DNA of 64,000 bases. It comes from UBA3839 sp963627995 (GTDB lineage: Bacteria; Bacteroidota; Bacteroidia; Bacteroidales; Bacteroidaceae). The DNA is taken from positions 1-64,000 of the forward strand of contig CAVGCV010000012.1 of assembly GCA_963627995.1 (NCBI GenBank), read 5' to 3'. Made by a program: the position numbers and the translations under genes. Below the pieces are notes generated by a model that worked only from the letters and a program-made list of their open reading frames with translations, did no database searches and was not told where the DNA came from. Shown here piece after piece: positions 1-6,662 of this stretch (position 1 is the first letter of the stretch; each line of letters begins with the position of its first letter).

Positions 1-271
1 GAAATTTCCAAGTACTTGGAAAAATATTTCTAAGTACTTGAAAAAATATTTCCAAGTACTTGGAAATTTATTTTTACTGCGGCAAAAGCATAACGGCAGC
101 GCACCATGGGAAAATTTTCAGCGCGCCGAAAGCAAATTCGCAGCGTACAGGCACTGCATGTATAACAGATTGGCACTACATTTGCAAGGCGCAACGACGA
201 GACCCGCAAGGCAGGATGACGAGACCCAAAAAGCAGGCGGACGGTTCTCTGAAAGCAAGCGGACGGGCACA
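1..271. repeat. 22-bp periodic repeat array A (cut by window edge)
   Basis: Twelve consecutive 22-bp units can be laid out from position 8 to 271 with no slippage. The first three contain the 12-bp dyad CCAAGTACTTGG (8-19 and 52-63, perfect; 30-41 degenerate, CTAAGTACTTGA), each followed by a 10-bp A/T spacer. Next come units with cores CTGCGG (77), GCGCAC (99), GCGCGC (121) and GCGTAC (143). Later units drift but resemble each other in pairs: 140/162 share GGCACTnCAT, 184/206 share GACGAGACCC, and 228/250 share GCGGACGG. The array probably continues to the left of position 1. No convincing gene lies in 1-329; the short open frames there run through repeat units. Confidence 0.85.
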
Positions 272-329
272 GCGTCGTTGCATCTATCGTCTTCAACTGC
301 CAAGCGCATGATTGTTAACTGCCAGACGA

Positions 330-869
330 ATGATTGACTACCGCGGCATCATTGATTTTTATTACGGCACGGACGGGGAACTGCGCCGCGTGCTGCTGAC
401 CCACAGCCGCAGCGTGGCGGACATGGCGCTGGGCATTGTGGCGCGGCATCCCGAACTGGGGGCTGACGGAGTGTTCGTGGAGGAAGCGGCCATGCTGCAC
501 GACGTGGGCATTTTCCTCACCAACGCGCCGGCCATTTTCTGCCACGGCACGGAGCCCTACATCCGCCACGGCGTGCTGGGCGCCGCGCTCATGCGCGGAC
601 AGGGGTTGGAACGCCATGCCCGCGTGTGCGAGCGGCACACGGGCACGGGGCTGACCTGCGACGAGATTGTGCGCGGGGGGCTTCCTTTGCCGCCGCGCGA
701 CTTTCTGCCCGAAAGCGTGGAGGAGCAGATTGTCTGCTTCGCCGACAAGTTTTTTTCGAAGACGCGCCTCGACGTGCGGAAGACGCCGGAGCAGGCGCTG
801 CGGAGCATTGAGAAGTTTGGCGCGGAGGGTTGCGCCCGCTTCCGCCATTGGTGTGAAATGTTCGGCTGA
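330..869 (+). CDS. HD-domain protein (putative phosphohydrolase)
   Basis: A 179-residue soluble protein of the HD superfamily, which covers metal-dependent phosphohydrolases acting on nucleotides or phosphate esters. His25 (in LLTHSRSVAD) and the His57-Asp58 pair in MLHDVGIF fit the metal-binding pattern; a further Asp lies in the IVCFADKFFSK segment near residue 140. The length suits the small single-domain HD proteins common in Bacteroidales. I chose the ATG at 330 because the family typically starts just before the helix that here reads DYRGIIDFYYG; an in-frame TTG at 312 would add six residues. It stands alone between repeat array A and the RNase P RNA gene. The substrate cannot be told from sequence. 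Confidence 0.85.
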   Translation: MIDYRGIIDFYYGTDGELRRVLLTHSRSVADMALGIVARHPELGADGVFVEEAAMLHDVGIFLTNAPAIFCHGTEPYIRHGVLGAALMRGQGLERHARVCERHTGTGLTCDEIVRGGLPLPPRDFLPESVEEQIVCFADKFFSKTRLDVRKTPEQALRSIEKFGAEGCARFRHWCEMFG

Positions 870-890
870 CTGCGGAATTTGCCGCTGCGA

Positions 891-922
891 TTTCCGCCTG
901 TCGGAAAATTTGCGTACTTTTG
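891..922 (+). promoter_or_regulatory. Bacteroidetes-type promoter of rnpB
   Basis: The -7 element TACTTTTG at 915-922 matches TAnnTTTG. Twenty bases upstream, TTTC at 891-894 stands in for the -33 TTTG. The predicted start near 930 coincides with the 5' end of the RNase P RNA stem at 933. Confidence 0.75.
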
Positions 923-931
923 TGCTCCAAT

Positions 932-1412
932 AGGAAAGCAGTCGGACGGTCTGTCGCCGGCAAGTAGTCTGCGTCGCTGATGCGGACGAAAACGGGAGGA
1001 AAGTCGGGGCAGCAAAGGGCGATCCACTTCCTAATCAGAAGCAATCCGCGAGGGTTGAGTAACGCAGAAGAAAACAACCGCCCCCTGCGGCGCGCCGCCG
1101 GTCGACCGTCGGCGCAAGGCGGAGGCAAGGGTGAGAAGGTGGGGCAAGAGCCCACCAGCTGCGCAGCGATGTGCAGGCTGTGCGTCTTGGATGCTGCAAG
1201 TTCATGTAAACTAACGCCGCGTGCGGCTGCCGCGCCACTGGCGCTGCGGCTGTCCGCAGTCAGGGCTGCCCGCCCGAGTTAGAGGGTAGAACGCTGAAGC
1301 CTTGCGGCGACGCAAGGATTGGATAAATGACAGACACCCGGGCCTTAGCTGACTCGCCTTTGCTCGAGTCTCGCCCGGGGACAGAACCCCGCTTACAGGC
1401 CGACTGCTTTCC
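932..1412 (+). ncRNA. rnpB: RNase P RNA (class A)
   Basis: Catalytic RNA of ribonuclease P, which trims the 5' leader of pre-tRNAs. The ends form a perfect 13-bp stem: GGAAAGCAGTCGG (933-945) with CCGACTGCTTTCC (1400-1412). The conserved 5' block GAGGAAAGTCGGGGC lies near 996-1010, and the 3' block ACAGAACCCCGCTTAC at 1381-1396. Against the usual GTCCGGGC / CCCGGCTTA, a C-to-G change in the 5' strand is matched by a G-to-C change in the 3' strand, so pairing is kept. A T-run follows at 1413. At about 480 nt it is longer than a typical class A RNA; the extra length is in the GC-rich middle (about 1080-1270). Confidence 0.95.
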
Positions 1413-1506
1413 TTTTTCTCTGTTAATATTTCTTATTTCGCCGGGGAGCACTTAAACTTTTGTGTCCGAGCACAGTCACACGAAAAGTTCAACAAACAGA
1501 ATAAAG

Positions 1507-2865
1507 ATGGTAAATAAACAACTATTGATTGCCGCCGCGCTGCTGTCGTCATCGCTGTGCGCCGTGGCGCAAGATGCGGATGCGGGCGGCAGGAAGTGGA
1601 CGCTGGACGAATGTCTGGACTACGCGCTGAAGAACAACATCCAGCTGCGGCAGGACATCCTCACAAAGGAGCAGAACGAGCTCAACGTCCGCCAGCAGAA
1701 AGCCGCGCTGCTGCCGAGCCTTTCGTTCTCAACGAATCAGAATGCCTCGTGGAGGCCGTGGAGCCAATCGACGGTGAACCTCAGTGGCGGGACCATGACG
1801 ACGACGAACTCGGACGTCAGCTACAACGGCAGTTATGGGCTGAACGCCAACTGGACGGTTTGGAACGGCGGGATTAACCGGAAGAATGTGAAGAAAAGCC
1901 AGCTGAGCAGCGAGATGTCCGACTACAAGGCGCAGCAGACGGCCAACTCCATACAGGAGCAGATTGTTCAGCTCTACGTGCAGATTCTGTATCAAGAAGA
2001 GGCTGGGAAGGTGTGCGAGCAGGTGCTCGAGTCGTCGAAGCTCCAGCGCGACCGCGCCAAGGCCATGGTGGACGTGGGCAGCCTTGCCAAGGCCGACCTT
2101 GCGCAGCTGGAGGCGCAAGTGAGCCAGGATGAATACAACGTGGTGAATGCCCGGACGCAAGTGGAGAACTACAAGCTGCAGCTCAAGCAGCTGCTGGAAA
2201 TCGTGGGGAGCGAGGACTTCGACGTGGCGAATCCCGACGTGGGCGACGGCAGTGTGCTGACGGGCATTCCCGACAAGGAGGGCGTGTATGCCGCGGCCGC
2301 AGGCAGCCGTCCGGAAATCCGCAGCCAGGAGCTGAGCGTGGCGTCGTCGGACCTGGACATCGACATCGCCAAGCGCGGCTACTACCCCACCGTGAGCCTG
2401 TCGGCCGGCGTGGGCAGCAGCAACTCCAGCGGCATCCACACCGACTTCGGAAAGCAGTTGAAGAACAACTTGAACAACTCGCTGGGGCTGACGCTCTCCA
2501 TTCCCATCTTCGACAACCGGCAAAACCGCACCAACGTGGAGAAGGCGAAACTTTCGAAACAGCAAAGCGAGCTTTCGCTGCTGGAGGCGAAGAAAGACCT
2601 TTACAGCCAAGTGGAGACCTACTGGCTGAACGCCCGCACGGCGCAGCAGCAATACGTCTATGCCAAGACGAACGTGGCAAGCATGCAGGAGAGCTACGAC
2701 TTGGTGAGCGAGCAGTTCAAGGTGGGGCTGAAAAACATTGTGGAACTGACCACCGGGAAGGACAACCTGCTGCAAGCCGAACAGCAGCTGCTGCAGTCAA
2801 AATACACGACCCTCTACAACCTTTCAATGCTCCGCTTCTACCAAGGGGAGGCCATCAAACTTTAA
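1507..2865 (+). CDS. TolC-family outer membrane efflux protein
   Basis: A 452-residue outer membrane channel of the TolC/OEP family, which forms the exit duct of tripartite exporters. A signal peptide runs from MVNKQLLIAAALLSSS to AVAQ (residues 1-22). Two long helical OEP repeats follow (about 30-230 and 245-450) with the expected Asn/Gln/Ala-rich coiled-coil segments such as VRQQKAALLPSLSFS and AEQQLLQSKYTTLYNL. An in-frame ATG at 1462 would put 15 polar residues before the signal peptide, so 1507 is preferred. It is the first gene of an operon with a periplasmic adaptor (16-nt gap), an ABC ATPase and a MacB-like permease, and so is probably their cognate channel. Confidence 0.92.
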   Translation: MVNKQLLIAAALLSSSLCAVAQDADAGGRKWTLDECLDYALKNNIQLRQDILTKEQNELNVRQQKAALLPSLSFSTNQNASWRPWSQSTVNLSGGTMTTTNSDVSYNGSYGLNANWTVWNGGINRKNVKKSQLSSEMSDYKAQQTANSIQEQIVQLYVQILYQEEAGKVCEQVLESSKLQRDRAKAMVDVGSLAKADLAQLEAQVSQDEYNVVNARTQVENYKLQLKQLLEIVGSEDFDVANPDVGDGSVLTGIPDKEGVYAAAAGSRPEIRSQELSVASSDLDIDIAKRGYYPTVSLSAGVGSSNSSGIHTDFGKQLKNNLNNSLGLTLSIPIFDNRQNRTNVEKAKLSKQQSELSLLEAKKDLYSQVETYWLNARTAQQQYVYAKTNVASMQESYDLVSEQFKVGLKNIVELTTGKDNLLQAEQQLLQSKYTTLYNLSMLRFYQGEAIKL

Positions 2866-2881
2866 TCAAACAACGACAGAT

Positions 2882-4057
2882 ATGAAAGCAGTATTCGCAC
2901 ACATGGCCCTCGCAGCGGCCATCCTCTCCCTCGGCGCTTGCTCGAACGAGCCGAAGGTCACCTACGAAACAGCCAAGGCTGCGCAGCAGGACATCACCAC
3001 CAGCATCACCGCCACGGGCACCATTGAGCCTGTGACGAAAGTGGAGGTGGGCACACAGGTGTCGGGCATCATCGACAAAATCTATGTGGACTACAACAGC
3101 GTCGTACACAAGGGGGACGTGATTGCCGAGCTCGACAAAACAAACCTCATGTCGGAGCTGGCGTCGGCGCAGAGCAATTTGGCGAACGCGCAAAGCAACC
3201 TCGACTATCAGACGGCAAACCATCAACGCTACAAGACGCTCTACGACAAAGGCCTCGTGTCGGCCAACGACTATGAGAATGCCAAGCTGTCGTACGAGCA
3301 GGCGCGCCAGCAGACGGCCGTGCAGCGGCAGAACGTGCAGAAGGCGAAGACAAACCTCGGCTACGCCACCATCACCGCGCCAATCGACGGCGTTGTGCTG
3401 AGCAAGGAAGTGGAAGAGGGGCAGACCGTTGCCTCGGCCATGACCACGCCAACGCTGTTCATCATTGCCCAAGACTTGACGGACATGAGGGTCATCGCGG
3501 ACATCGACGAGGCGGACATCGGCGGCGTGAAAGAGGGACAGCGCGTGACTTTCACGGTGGATGCGTTTCCCGACGACGTGTTCCAGGGAACAGTGACGCA
3601 GGTTCGTCAGGAGGCTACGACTGAGAGCAATGTCGTGACCTACGAAGTGGTCATTTCCGCGCCCAACGACGACTTGAAGCTCAAGCCGGGCTTGACAGCC
3701 AACGTCACCATATTCACGGCGGAGAAGAACAACGTCCTGGCCGTTCCGTCGAAGGCGCTGCGCTTCACTCCCACCGAGGCCATGCTGGCCGACGACGAGC
3801 GCATCGAGGGAAATGACGCGCCACAGAAAGTCTGGAAATTGGAGGACAGGGTGTTCAGGGCCTATCCCGTAACCACCGGCACGACGAACGGCACCTACAC
3901 GGAAATCACGTCGGGGCTGCAGGCGGGCGACGAAGTCATCACCGAGTTCACGCTCAACAACGCGGACGCCGACGAGGGACAGCAGCAGGGCAACAACAAC
4001 CCCTTCATGCCCGGGCCGCGCAACAGGGAGAAGGACAAAGGCAACAACAAGAAGTAG
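2882..4057 (+). CDS. Periplasmic adaptor (HlyD/MacA family lipoprotein)
   Basis: A 391-residue membrane-fusion protein linking the inner-membrane ABC permease to the TolC channel. The N-terminus has a lipobox, LSLGAC, with Cys20 as the likely acylated residue. Next come the first half of the barrel-sandwich (biotinyl-lipoyl-like) domain (about 40-80), a coiled-coil hairpin (about 85-155, rich in SAQSNLANAQSNL-type heptads), the second half beginning at TITAPIDGVVLSKEVEEGQ, and beta-barrel and membrane-proximal domains. The C-terminus is Asn/Gln/Lys-rich and probably disordered. It lies between the tolC-like gene and the ATPase (13-nt gap), the usual MacA-MacB order. Confidence 0.93.
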   Translation: MKAVFAHMALAAAILSLGACSNEPKVTYETAKAAQQDITTSITATGTIEPVTKVEVGTQVSGIIDKIYVDYNSVVHKGDVIAELDKTNLMSELASAQSNLANAQSNLDYQTANHQRYKTLYDKGLVSANDYENAKLSYEQARQQTAVQRQNVQKAKTNLGYATITAPIDGVVLSKEVEEGQTVASAMTTPTLFIIAQDLTDMRVIADIDEADIGGVKEGQRVTFTVDAFPDDVFQGTVTQVRQEATTESNVVTYEVVISAPNDDLKLKPGLTANVTIFTAEKNNVLAVPSKALRFTPTEAMLADDERIEGNDAPQKVWKLEDRVFRAYPVTTGTTNGTYTEITSGLQAGDEVITEFTLNNADADEGQQQGNNNPFMPGPRNREKDKGNNKK

Positions 4058-4070
4058 GAGTTCGGAAGAG

Positions 4071-4820
4071 ATGGGAAAAAAAGTCGTTATCGAGCTACAA
4101 GATGTGAAGCGCAATTTTGTGGTGGGCGAGGAAACCGTCCACGCCCTGCGCGGCATCAGCTTCAAGATTTACGAGGGCGAGTTCGTAACCATCATGGGCA
4201 CGTCGGGCTCCGGCAAGTCCACGCTGCTGAACCAGCTGGGCTGTCTCGACACGCCGTCTTCAGGCGAATACTTCCTCGACGGCACGCCCGTGAGAAAGAT
4301 GTCGAAGTCGCAACGCGCCAAGCTCCGCAACCGGAAGATTGGTTTTGTGTTCCAGAACTACAATTTGCTTCCGAAGACGACGGCCGTGGAGAACGTGGAG
4401 CTGCCACTGATGTACAACTCGAAATACAACGCCGCCCAGCGCCGCGAGGCCGCAATCCAAGCACTGGAAGCCGTGGGATTGGGCAACAGGCTGGAGCACA
4501 AGTCGAACCAAATGTCGGGCGGACAGATGCAGCGCGTGGCCATTGCGCGCGCGTTGGTGAACAACCCTGCGGTCATTTTGGCCGACGAGGCCACCGGCAA
4601 CCTCGACACACGGACTTCGTTCGAGATGCTGGTGCTGTTCCAGCAACTCCACGCCGAGGGTCGCACCATCATCTTTGTCACCCACAATCCGGAGATTGCA
4701 CAATACTCGTCGCGCAACATCATGCTCCGCGATGGGAAAATCCGCGAGGACGTGGTGAACGAACACGTGCTCTCCGCTGCCGAGGCCTTGGCGGCACTGC
4801 CTGTAAACCACGATGATTAG
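4071..4820 (+). CDS. ABC transporter ATP-binding protein (MacB/LolD type)
   Basis: A 249-residue ABC ATPase energising the exporter in this operon. Walker A is GTSGSGKST (residues 43-51). The Q-loop lies in FVFQNYNLLPKTT, the signature is MSGGQMQRVAIARAL (from about 147), Walker B with the catalytic Glu is VILADEATGNLD (about 166-177), and the switch His is in FVTHNPE. The sequence belongs to the MacB/LolD/FtsE branch. In Escherichia coli MacB the ATPase and permease are one chain; here they are separate genes 18 nt apart. The substrate is not predictable; the family exports macrolides, peptides or lipoproteins. Confidence 0.94.
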   Translation: MGKKVVIELQDVKRNFVVGEETVHALRGISFKIYEGEFVTIMGTSGSGKSTLLNQLGCLDTPSSGEYFLDGTPVRKMSKSQRAKLRNRKIGFVFQNYNLLPKTTAVENVELPLMYNSKYNAAQRREAAIQALEAVGLGNRLEHKSNQMSGGQMQRVAIARALVNNPAVILADEATGNLDTRTSFEMLVLFQQLHAEGRTIIFVTHNPEIAQYSSRNIMLRDGKIREDVVNEHVLSAAEALAALPVNHDD

Positions 4821-4838
4821 TAAAATCCGACCCGCCCT

Positions 4839-6056
4839 ATGAACTTTCTGAACCTTTTCAAAGTCGCGTTTCGCGCGATTGCAAGCAATAAGTTCCGTTC
4901 TTTTCTCTCCATGCTGGGCATCATCATCGGCGTCGCCGCCGTCATCATCATGATGGCCATTGGGCAAGGCTCGAAGGAAAGCGTGCGCCAAAACATCCAG
5001 CAGATGGGAACGAACGTGATCATGATACGCCCCGGGGCCGACATGCGCGGGGGCGTGCGCCAGGATCCGTCCGCCATGCAGACGCTGAAGCAGGCCGATT
5101 ACGAGTCCATCGTGCAGCAGAAGAAGTTCGTCACCTATGTGTCCCCCGAAGTCAGCACGTCGGGCCAGGCCATCTACGGGGCGAACAACACGAACACCAG
5201 CATCTACGGAGAAAGCATCGACTACTTCGACATCAAGCAGTGGCAGGTGCAGCAGGGAGACTGCTTCACCGAAGAAGACATTAAGAAAAGTGCCAAAGTG
5301 TGCGTCGTCGGAAAGACAATCGTCGACGAGCTGTTCCCCGACGGAGGCGACCCCGTTGGCAAGACCATCCGCTTCAAGTCGATTCCGTTCCGCATCGTCG
5401 GCGTACTCAAGTCGAAAGGATACAACAACTGGGGAATGGATCAGGACAACGTGATTGTCGCCCCATACACGACGGTGATGAAGCGAATCCTCGCACAAAC
5501 GTTCTTCCAGACGATCAACTGCTCCGCCATCACCGAAGAGCTGACGGATCCGGCCATCGAGGAACTGACCAGCATCCTGCGTTCCAACCACAAGATAAAG
5601 ACAGAGGATGATGACGACTTCACGATTCGCTCACAACAGGAAATGATGGAAACCATGTCGTCCACCATGGACACCATCACCATCATCCTCGTCGTGGCGG
5701 CAGCGTTCTCGCTCCTTGTGGCCGGCATCGGCATCATGAACATCATGCTCGTGTCCGTCACGGAACGCACCAAAGAGATTGGCTTGCGCATGTCGGTCGG
5801 AGCGCGAGGCATTGACATTAGCAACCAGTTCCTCATCGAGTCGGTGATGATCAGCATCACGGGCGGCATCCTCGGAGTCTTTGTGGGGTGGATTGGAACT
5901 TATGTCTGTTCGTTCTTCGGGCTGCCCACGTCCATTCCGCTGTGGTCTATTTTCGTATCGTTCCTTGTCTGCACCGTCATTGGAGTTGGCTTCGGCTACT
6001 TCCCGGCGCGCAAGGCGGCGAGCATGGATCCCATCGAGGCATTGCGCTATGAGTAG
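4839..6056 (+). CDS. MacB-like ABC transporter permease
   Basis: A 405-residue FtsX/MacB-superfamily permease, the partner of the preceding ATPase. A first membrane segment (about 20-42, FLSMLGIIIGVAAVIIMMAIG) leads into a periplasmic MacB core domain (about 45-265), then three C-terminal membrane segments (about 280-305, 330-355, 365-390). The cytoplasmic loop VTERTKEIGLRMSVGAR, the coupling segment of this superfamily, is present, as is the terminal ARKAASMDPIEALRYE. This type VII architecture transmits conformational change rather than passing substrate through the membrane. It ends the operon; a strong terminator follows at 6123. Confidence 0.94.
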   Translation: MNFLNLFKVAFRAIASNKFRSFLSMLGIIIGVAAVIIMMAIGQGSKESVRQNIQQMGTNVIMIRPGADMRGGVRQDPSAMQTLKQADYESIVQQKKFVTYVSPEVSTSGQAIYGANNTNTSIYGESIDYFDIKQWQVQQGDCFTEEDIKKSAKVCVVGKTIVDELFPDGGDPVGKTIRFKSIPFRIVGVLKSKGYNNWGMDQDNVIVAPYTTVMKRILAQTFFQTINCSAITEELTDPAIEELTSILRSNHKIKTEDDDDFTIRSQQEMMETMSSTMDTITIILVVAAAFSLLVAGIGIMNIMLVSVTERTKEIGLRMSVGARGIDISNQFLIESVMISITGGILGVFVGWIGTYVCSFFGLPTSIPLWSIFVSFLVCTVIGVGFGYFPARKAASMDPIEALRYE

Positions 6057-6122
6057 CGGAACGCACACGGCATAAGATTTGCCCGCAGCAACCGCTGCGC
6101 GCAGGTGCGTAAAAAAAGAAGC

Positions 6123-6167
6123 CCGCCGGCTGACAGAATGGCGTCTGTCAGCCGGCGGATTCCTTTT
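6123..6167. terminator. Bidirectional terminator between the macB-like gene and rlmH
   Basis: A perfect 14-bp stem, CCGCCGGCTGACAG (6123-6136) with its complement at 6145-6158, has an 8-nt loop. A T-rich tail follows on the plus strand (6161-6169), and the A-run at 6113-6119 gives a T-run on the minus strand. It serves the convergent operons on both sides. Confidence 0.9.
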
Positions 6168-6188
6168 TTGCCGCGTCCTGAGACACCG

Positions 6189-6662
6189 CTATTCGTGGTG
6201 GTAGGGCTCTCCGTTCAGAATGGTCATGACGCGATAGAGCTGTTCCACGAAGAACAAGCGCACCATCTGGTGGGAAAACGTGAGGCGCGAGAGGGACAGC
6301 TTTTCGTCGGCACGGGCATAAACCTCCGGCGAGAATCCATACGGGCCGCCCACAACGAAAACGAGGCGGCGCGCCACAGTGTTCATGCGCTTACGCATCC
6401 AGTCGGCCAGTTCCACACTCCGCATTTCCCTGCCGCGCTCGTCCAGCACGACAACAACGTCGCCCGTCCGCAAGGCCTTCACAATGGACTCGCCCTCAAG
6501 CTGCTTCTGCTGCTCAACGGTGAGGCCTTTTGTGTTCTTCAGCTCGGGCAGGACGGTGATGCCGAAGCCGACGTAATGCTTCAGGCGCGCCACATAGTCA
6601 TCGACGAGCTGCGAAATCTGTGCGTTCGTAGTCTTTCCGACAAGAATGAGATGGGCTTTCAT
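6189..6662 (-). CDS. rlmH: 23S rRNA (pseudouridine1915-N3)-methyltransferase RlmH
   Basis: A 157-residue SPOUT methyltransferase that uses S-adenosylmethionine to methylate pseudouridine 1915 in helix 69 of 23S rRNA. The trefoil-knot SAM site is seen as LVFVVGGPYGFSPEV, and the family's C-terminus HQMVRLFFVEQLYRVMTI...YHHE is intact. The length matches the family (about 155). Its ATG overlaps the relA stop codon by four bases (ATGA at 6659-6662), so the two are almost certainly co-transcribed and translationally coupled. Confidence 0.96.
   Translation of the reverse strand: MKAHLILVGKTTNAQISQLVDDYVARLKHYVGFGITVLPELKNTKGLTVEQQKQLEGESIVKALRTGDVVVVLDERGREMRSVELADWMRKRMNTVARRLVFVVGGPYGFSPEVYARADEKLSLSRLTFSHQMVRLFFVEQLYRVMTILNGEPYHHE

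Noticed and set aside
8..63. Insertion-sequence or attachment-site terminal repeats formed by CCAAGTACTTGG
   Set aside because: The dyads are in tandem at 22-bp spacing and are not placed at the ends of any mobile element; no transposase or integrase is in the window.
38..337. Small open reading frames in the first 340 bases
   Set aside because: They run through the 22-bp repeat units, which are not a multiple of three, and have no homology-like features.
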